A stretch of DNA of 8,685 bases from Candidatus Bathyarchaeota archaeon (GTDB lineage Archaea > Thermoproteota > Bathyarchaeia > TCS64 > B23): the NCBI GenBank assembly GCA_029259285.1, contig JAPDJB010000004.1, positions 1 through 8,685 of the forward strand. Direction: 5' to 3'. The notes beneath the pieces were generated by a model. That model saw nothing but the letters and a program-made list of their open reading frames with translations. It was not told where the DNA came from and made no database searches. The stretch's first letter is position 1; each line of letters starts with the position of its first letter. Position numbers and translations under genes: made by a program. This document shows, piece by piece, positions 6,012 to 8,685 of the stretch.

Positions 6012-7736
6012 ATGGTGAAGAAGGAAGTCATGATCGAGCCGATGACGAGGCTGGAGGGGCATTTAGGCATCCACGCCGTCGCAGACCTGGAGAAGGGGGT
6101 CTACGTCGACGCCCACAGCTTCGTCGTGATGTTCAGGGGCTTCGAGATCATATTGAAGGGGCGTGAACCCGCCGATGCGATATGGATCACGCAGCGTATC
6201 TGCGGAGTCTGCCCAACACCCCACGCCATCGCCTCTGTTCAGGCCGTGGACATGGCCTATCAGGCCCCGCCGCCGCCGATGGGGGTGCTGCTTAGGAACT
6301 TCCTCCACGGGGCTGAACAGCTCTACGATGCGGCTCTCGGCTGCCTCGTCCTCGAGGGGCCGGACTATAGCGAGGCAGCCGTGAAGAAGTGGAATCCCGA
6401 CTGGTGGGAAAAGGCTAGGAAGGCGAAGGCTCCGAATGCGAAGCTCCACGGCTATAAGACCATCGCCGACATCATGAAAGCCCTCAACCCTCTATCAGGG
6501 GAGCTTTGGCTTAGGTCTCTGACCATAGAGAAGCTGGGTCGAAAGATGGCTTCGCTGCTGGGCGGTAAGCATCCCCACGTCGTCTCCATAGTCCCTGGAG
6601 GGGTGGCGAAGACGTTGACACCTACGGATCTGGAGCAGTATGCCGCCATGCTGGCTCATCACGTCGCCTTTGCCAAGGAGTTCATACCCGTGATGGATGA
6701 CCTCCTCGACTTCGTCCTCTCCCTCGGCTACGAGGAGTGCGGCTCAAGGAAGATGAACCTCCTCTCCTACGGAGCCTACGACGACCCAGAGGCCTACACG
6801 GCGAACTATGAGGATATGCCCAGCTGGGGGCTGAAGCGAGCCGTCTCGCCAGGCGTAGTGATAGACGGCGAACTCATCACACAGGACTTGATAGAGATAA
6901 ACGTAGGCGTCAGGGAGTTCATTGATAGGAGCTACTATGAAGATTGGGCTGGCCCCAGCGTCGCCGAGGATCCAGCTGGAAACCCGTTGGATGCCAAGCA
7001 TCCGTGGAATAAGGAGACCAAGCCCAAGCCTGGCCCCTATAAGGCTTGGGACTCGAAGTATAGCTGGGCTGGATCGCCTAGATGGGAGGATTGGAAGAGG
7101 CGTGTAGACGGCTTCGCCCACGCCCTTGAGGCAGGCCCCATAGCCAGGATGTGGGTTACAGCCAAGGCTGGAAACGTCCCCGAGTCGACGGGGAGCAGCC
7201 TAAAGTTCACGCTTCCAAAGGCCGCCGTCGCCGGCTATAAGGTCATAGACGAGATGGAGTTCGAGTGGAAGATACCTGAAAGGGTGAACACCGTTGAGCG
7301 GGTGAGAGCCAGGGCCTACTACTACGCCTACACGGCCTACGTTATGTATAATCAGCTGCTCCAGGCCTTGGAGATGGTGAAGGCTGGGAGGGCTGAGGTT
7401 TGGAGGAAGTATAGGAAGCCTAGAGACGGCCTAGGCGTGGGGATGACTGAGGCGATGAGGGGCGCCCTAGCCCACTGGGTTGTGATGAAGGGTCAGCGAA
7501 TACAGAATTATCAGGTCATCACCCCAAGCGGATGGAATGCGGGGCCACGGCTGAGCGACGCCGATCTCGGGCCCTATGAAGATGCCATCGTTGGCACGCC
7601 GATAACAGAGCCGACGGAGGGGGAGCTGAGCGGCATCGATGTCGTTAGAACCATTAGGAGCTTCGACCCCTGCCTCGCCTGCTGCGTCCACCTCTATCAG
7701 GGTGATAGATGCATAAGGGAGATACCAATCTGTTAA
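6012..7736 (+). CDS. [NiFe]-hydrogenase large (catalytic) subunit
   Basis: A 574-residue subunit with the complete NiFe-binding set: L1 motif RICGVCPTPH (C64, C67, H71) and L2 motif SFDPCLACCVH (C554, C557, H560). The proton-gate glutamate is in RLEGH (E15). Other marks are HPHVVSIVPGG and the NYQ...WNAGPR region. After H560 there is a 14-residue tail (LYQGDRCIREIPIC) that the maturation protease should remove, so this enzyme needs proteolytic processing. Oddities are a Cys-Cys pair at 557-558 and two cysteines in the tail. The segment with NTVERVRARAYYYAYTAYVMY looks archaeal rather than proteobacterial. The frame is open back to a TTG at 5970 inside the small-subunit gene. The ATG at 6012, 10 nt after that gene's stop with GAGGTG at 6-nt spacing, is the natural start. 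It is cotranscribed with the small subunit. Confidence 0.96.
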   Translation: MVKKEVMIEPMTRLEGHLGIHAVADLEKGVYVDAHSFVVMFRGFEIILKGREPADAIWITQRICGVCPTPHAIASVQAVDMAYQAPPPPMGVLLRNFLHGAEQLYDAALGCLVLEGPDYSEAAVKKWNPDWWEKARKAKAPNAKLHGYKTIADIMKALNPLSGELWLRSLTIEKLGRKMASLLGGKHPHVVSIVPGGVAKTLTPTDLEQYAAMLAHHVAFAKEFIPVMDDLLDFVLSLGYEECGSRKMNLLSYGAYDDPEAYTANYEDMPSWGLKRAVSPGVVIDGELITQDLIEINVGVREFIDRSYYEDWAGPSVAEDPAGNPLDAKHPWNKETKPKPGPYKAWDSKYSWAGSPRWEDWKRRVDGFAHALEAGPIARMWVTAKAGNVPESTGSSLKFTLPKAAVAGYKVIDEMEFEWKIPERVNTVERVRARAYYYAYTAYVMYNQLLQALEMVKAGRAEVWRKYRKPRDGLGVGMTEAMRGALAHWVVMKGQRIQNYQVITPSGWNAGPRLSDADLGPYEDAIVGTPITEPTEGELSGIDVVRTIRSFDPCLACCVHLYQGDRCIREIPIC

Positions 7737-8212
7737 TCCAACCTTTTTCCCAGCTCCCGTATGGTTTCTAAGACCATCTCCACGGCTTTATGAGCAGCCT
7801 CCTCAACCTCAGGTGAGAGGCCTATCCCAGGCTCAACGCTCTTGGGTTTGCAGCCTATTATGTAGACGATGCTGGGGAGAACCCCTAAGGCCTTGGCGAA
7901 TCTCAGCAATCCCTCGAGACCCACTTCATGAAGTGTCAGCCTCGCCAGCGTCTCCACCTCCCCCTCATCCTCTATCTCAACCCTCATCATCTTCAGGGTT
8001 CCTGGGGCGCCCTCGAGGTCTATTGAGTCGAGGAAGATGACGGCGTCATAGTCAGCTAGGTCTGTGGCGATGGTGAGGCCTGCGGTTCCAATGTCTCTAA
8101 CCTCGACGTCGGGTGGTAGAGGTCTCTGGGAGAGGAGGTCAACAACCCTTGAGCCGAAGCCGTTGTCTCCCATCAGCCTGTTTCCGACGCCTGCCACCAG
8201 AATCCTCATCAT
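7733..8212 (-). CDS. Hydrogenase maturation endopeptidase (HyaD/HybD/HupD family)
   Basis: A 159-residue protein of the nickel-dependent peptidase family that cuts the C-terminal tail off the hydrogenase large subunit after nickel insertion. The N-terminal signature RILVAGVGNRLMGDNGFG matches the family, and IGTAGL, VIFLDSI, LTLHEVGL, IIGCKP and PGIGLSP follow in family order. In E. coli HybD nickel is held by E16, D62 and H93. Here D62 and H95 are present, but the E16 position is asparagine (N17). The gene faces the hydrogenase operon and the stop codons overlap, so there is no room between them. Two adjacent ATGs (8212 and 8209) are possible. No Shine-Dalgarno precedes them and a TATA-like box lies about 24 nt upstream, so the mRNA is probably leaderless. 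Its target is presumably the adjacent large subunit. Confidence 0.93.
   Translation of the reverse strand: MMRILVAGVGNRLMGDNGFGSRVVDLLSQRPLPPDVEVRDIGTAGLTIATDLADYDAVIFLDSIDLEGAPGTLKMMRVEIEDEGEVETLARLTLHEVGLEGLLRFAKALGVLPSIVYIIGCKPKSVEPGIGLSPEVEEAAHKAVEMVLETIRELGKRLD
7744..7748 (+). terminator. Possible T-run terminator of the hydrogenase operon
   Basis: A run of five T starts 7 bases after the stop codon of the large subunit, inside the end of the convergent protease gene. Archaeal termination often needs only a short T-rich tract. No hairpin precedes it. It is a weak call, made only because this is where termination would be expected. Confidence 0.25.
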
Positions 8213-8230
8213 GGGGTGTAGGCCAACAGA

Positions 8231-8239
8231 TTATAATTA
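8231..8239. promoter_or_regulatory. Shared, nearly symmetric TATA-like element between protease and mobA-like genes
   Basis: TTATAATTA consists of the overlapping palindromes TTATAA and TAATTA, so it can be read as a TATA box from either strand. Its centre (8235) is about 24 bp from the protease ATG at 8212 and about 25 bp from the ATG at 8260. That is the TATA-to-transcription-start distance in archaea, so both messages would begin at or next to their start codon. The 47-bp spacer holds no other AT-rich element. Confidence 0.5.
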
Positions 8240-8259
8240 GGTCTTCGAAGAGGGTCTGG

Positions 8260-8685
8260 ATGTCGGCCATCATCCTCGCTGGGGGAGGGGGGAGGAGGCT
8301 GGGGAGGCCTAAACCCCTCGTGGAGCTCCATGGGAGACCCCTCATCTCCTACGCCGTGGAGGCGGCCTTAAAGGTGGCTGATGAAGTGATCGTCGTATCG
8401 GGGAGGGAGGTCTCCAAGGCTCTTAGGGATATACTCCCAGGAGGTGTGAAGCTCCTCGAAGACCTGGAGGAGGGGTATGGCCCCCTAATGGGTTTGTACA
8501 CGGGATTGACGGCGGCTCATAGTTCCTATGCCCTAACCCTACCCTGTGACTCCCCCCTCCTGAGGGTTGAGGTTCTTAGACATCTCCTCGAGAGGGTTGA
8601 GGGATTCGACGTAGCCATCCCAAGATGGCCCAACGGCTACCTGGAACCCCTCCACGCAGCCTATAGGGTTGAGACATCCCTGAGG
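8260..8685 (+). CDS. mobA: MobA-like molybdenum cofactor guanylyltransferase, N-terminal part (runs off right edge)
   Basis: 142 codons are visible and the frame is open at the window edge; MobA is usually about 190-200 residues, so roughly the last quarter is missing. The nucleotide-binding signature is MSAIILAGGGGRRLGRPKPL (1-20), the GTP loop of MobA-type transferases. It is followed by HGRPLISYAVEAA, EGYGPLMGLYTGL, LPCDSPLL (the metal-binding aspartate) and IPRWPNGYLEPLHAAY, the last being characteristic of MobA. MobA attaches GMP to molybdopterin, giving the dinucleotide cofactor of many molybdenum or tungsten enzymes. The related cobinamide guanylyltransferase CobY lacks the PLHAAY-type ending. 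Start is ATG 8260. A weak GAGGG lies upstream, but if the TATA element works as placed the message is nearly leaderless. It need not be functionally linked to the hydrogenase. Confidence 0.9.
   Translation, partial: MSAIILAGGGGRRLGRPKPLVELHGRPLISYAVEAALKVADEVIVVSGREVSKALRDILPGGVKLLEDLEEGYGPLMGLYTGLTAAHSSYALTLPCDSPLLRVEVLRHLLERVEGFDVAIPRWPNGYLEPLHAAYRVETSLR

Noticed and set aside
5690..6070. 126-codon minus-strand open frame opposite the hydrogenase small subunit
   Set aside because: Antisense shadow of a well-conserved cysteine-rich gene; no motif or translation signal of its own.
6063..7121. Two minus-strand frames of about 125 codons opposite the hydrogenase large subunit
   Set aside because: Both are shadows of the GC-rich coding frame, with no start signal or recognisable protein.
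1..8685. CRISPR arrays, tRNA or rRNA genes, insertion sequences, att sites
   Set aside because: No repeated spacer units, tRNA-like clover-leaf ends, transposase-like proteins or long terminal repeats were seen; nearly every base belongs to the genes listed.

Overview
The window looks like a piece of an archaeal chromosome, probably from a thermophile. Start codons are preceded by strong GGAGGTGA/GAGGTGAT-type Shine-Dalgarno sites. AT-rich TATA-like boxes lie about 25 bp before the expected transcription starts. At least one gene appears leaderless, AGG/AGA/ATA codons are frequent, coding strands are purine-rich and genes are packed with ATGA/TGATG overlaps. The gene order A-B-C-D-H-I-J-J-K-L with a split J is the archaeal complex I/Fpo layout. 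I cannot name the lineage from the sequence; a TACK-type (Thermoproteota-related) archaeon is a reasonable but weak guess.

Left half (1-4893, minus strand): one continuous operon for an 11-subunit-type complex I (Nuo/Fpo-like). It reads nuoA, nuoB, nuoC, nuoD, nuoH, nuoI, nuoJ1, nuoJ2, nuoK and the first codons of nuoL/M-like, which runs off the left edge. The NADH-input genes nuoE, nuoF and nuoG, which normally sit between D and H, are absent, so the electron donor is not encoded in this part of the operon.

Middle (4894-5035): a 142-bp divergent promoter region. Two TATA-like boxes face outward, and between them sits a perfect inverted repeat (10-bp arms, 3-bp spacer), almost centred. It is the best regulatory candidate in the window.

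Right half: on the plus strand, a two-gene [NiFe]-hydrogenase operon (small subunit, then large subunit). The small subunit has no Tat signal and no membrane anchor and carries twelve ligands for three [4Fe-4S] clusters, so the enzyme is probably cytoplasmic. Converging on it by a 3-nt overlap is a HyaD/HybD/HupD-family maturation endopeptidase on the minus strand. That gene in turn diverges from a mobA-like nucleotidyltransferase gene that runs off the right edge. The two share a 47-bp spacer with one nearly symmetrical TATA-like element in its exact middle.

How the genes may work together: the protease matures the hydrogenase large subunit, the hydrogenase splits H2 in the cytoplasm, and the co-located Nuo-like complex is a proton pump lacking its usual NADH module. 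The shared operator suggests co-regulation. An H2-fed complex I is the most interesting hypothesis here, supported by position and by substitutions in the NuoD quinone site, but not proven by the sequence.
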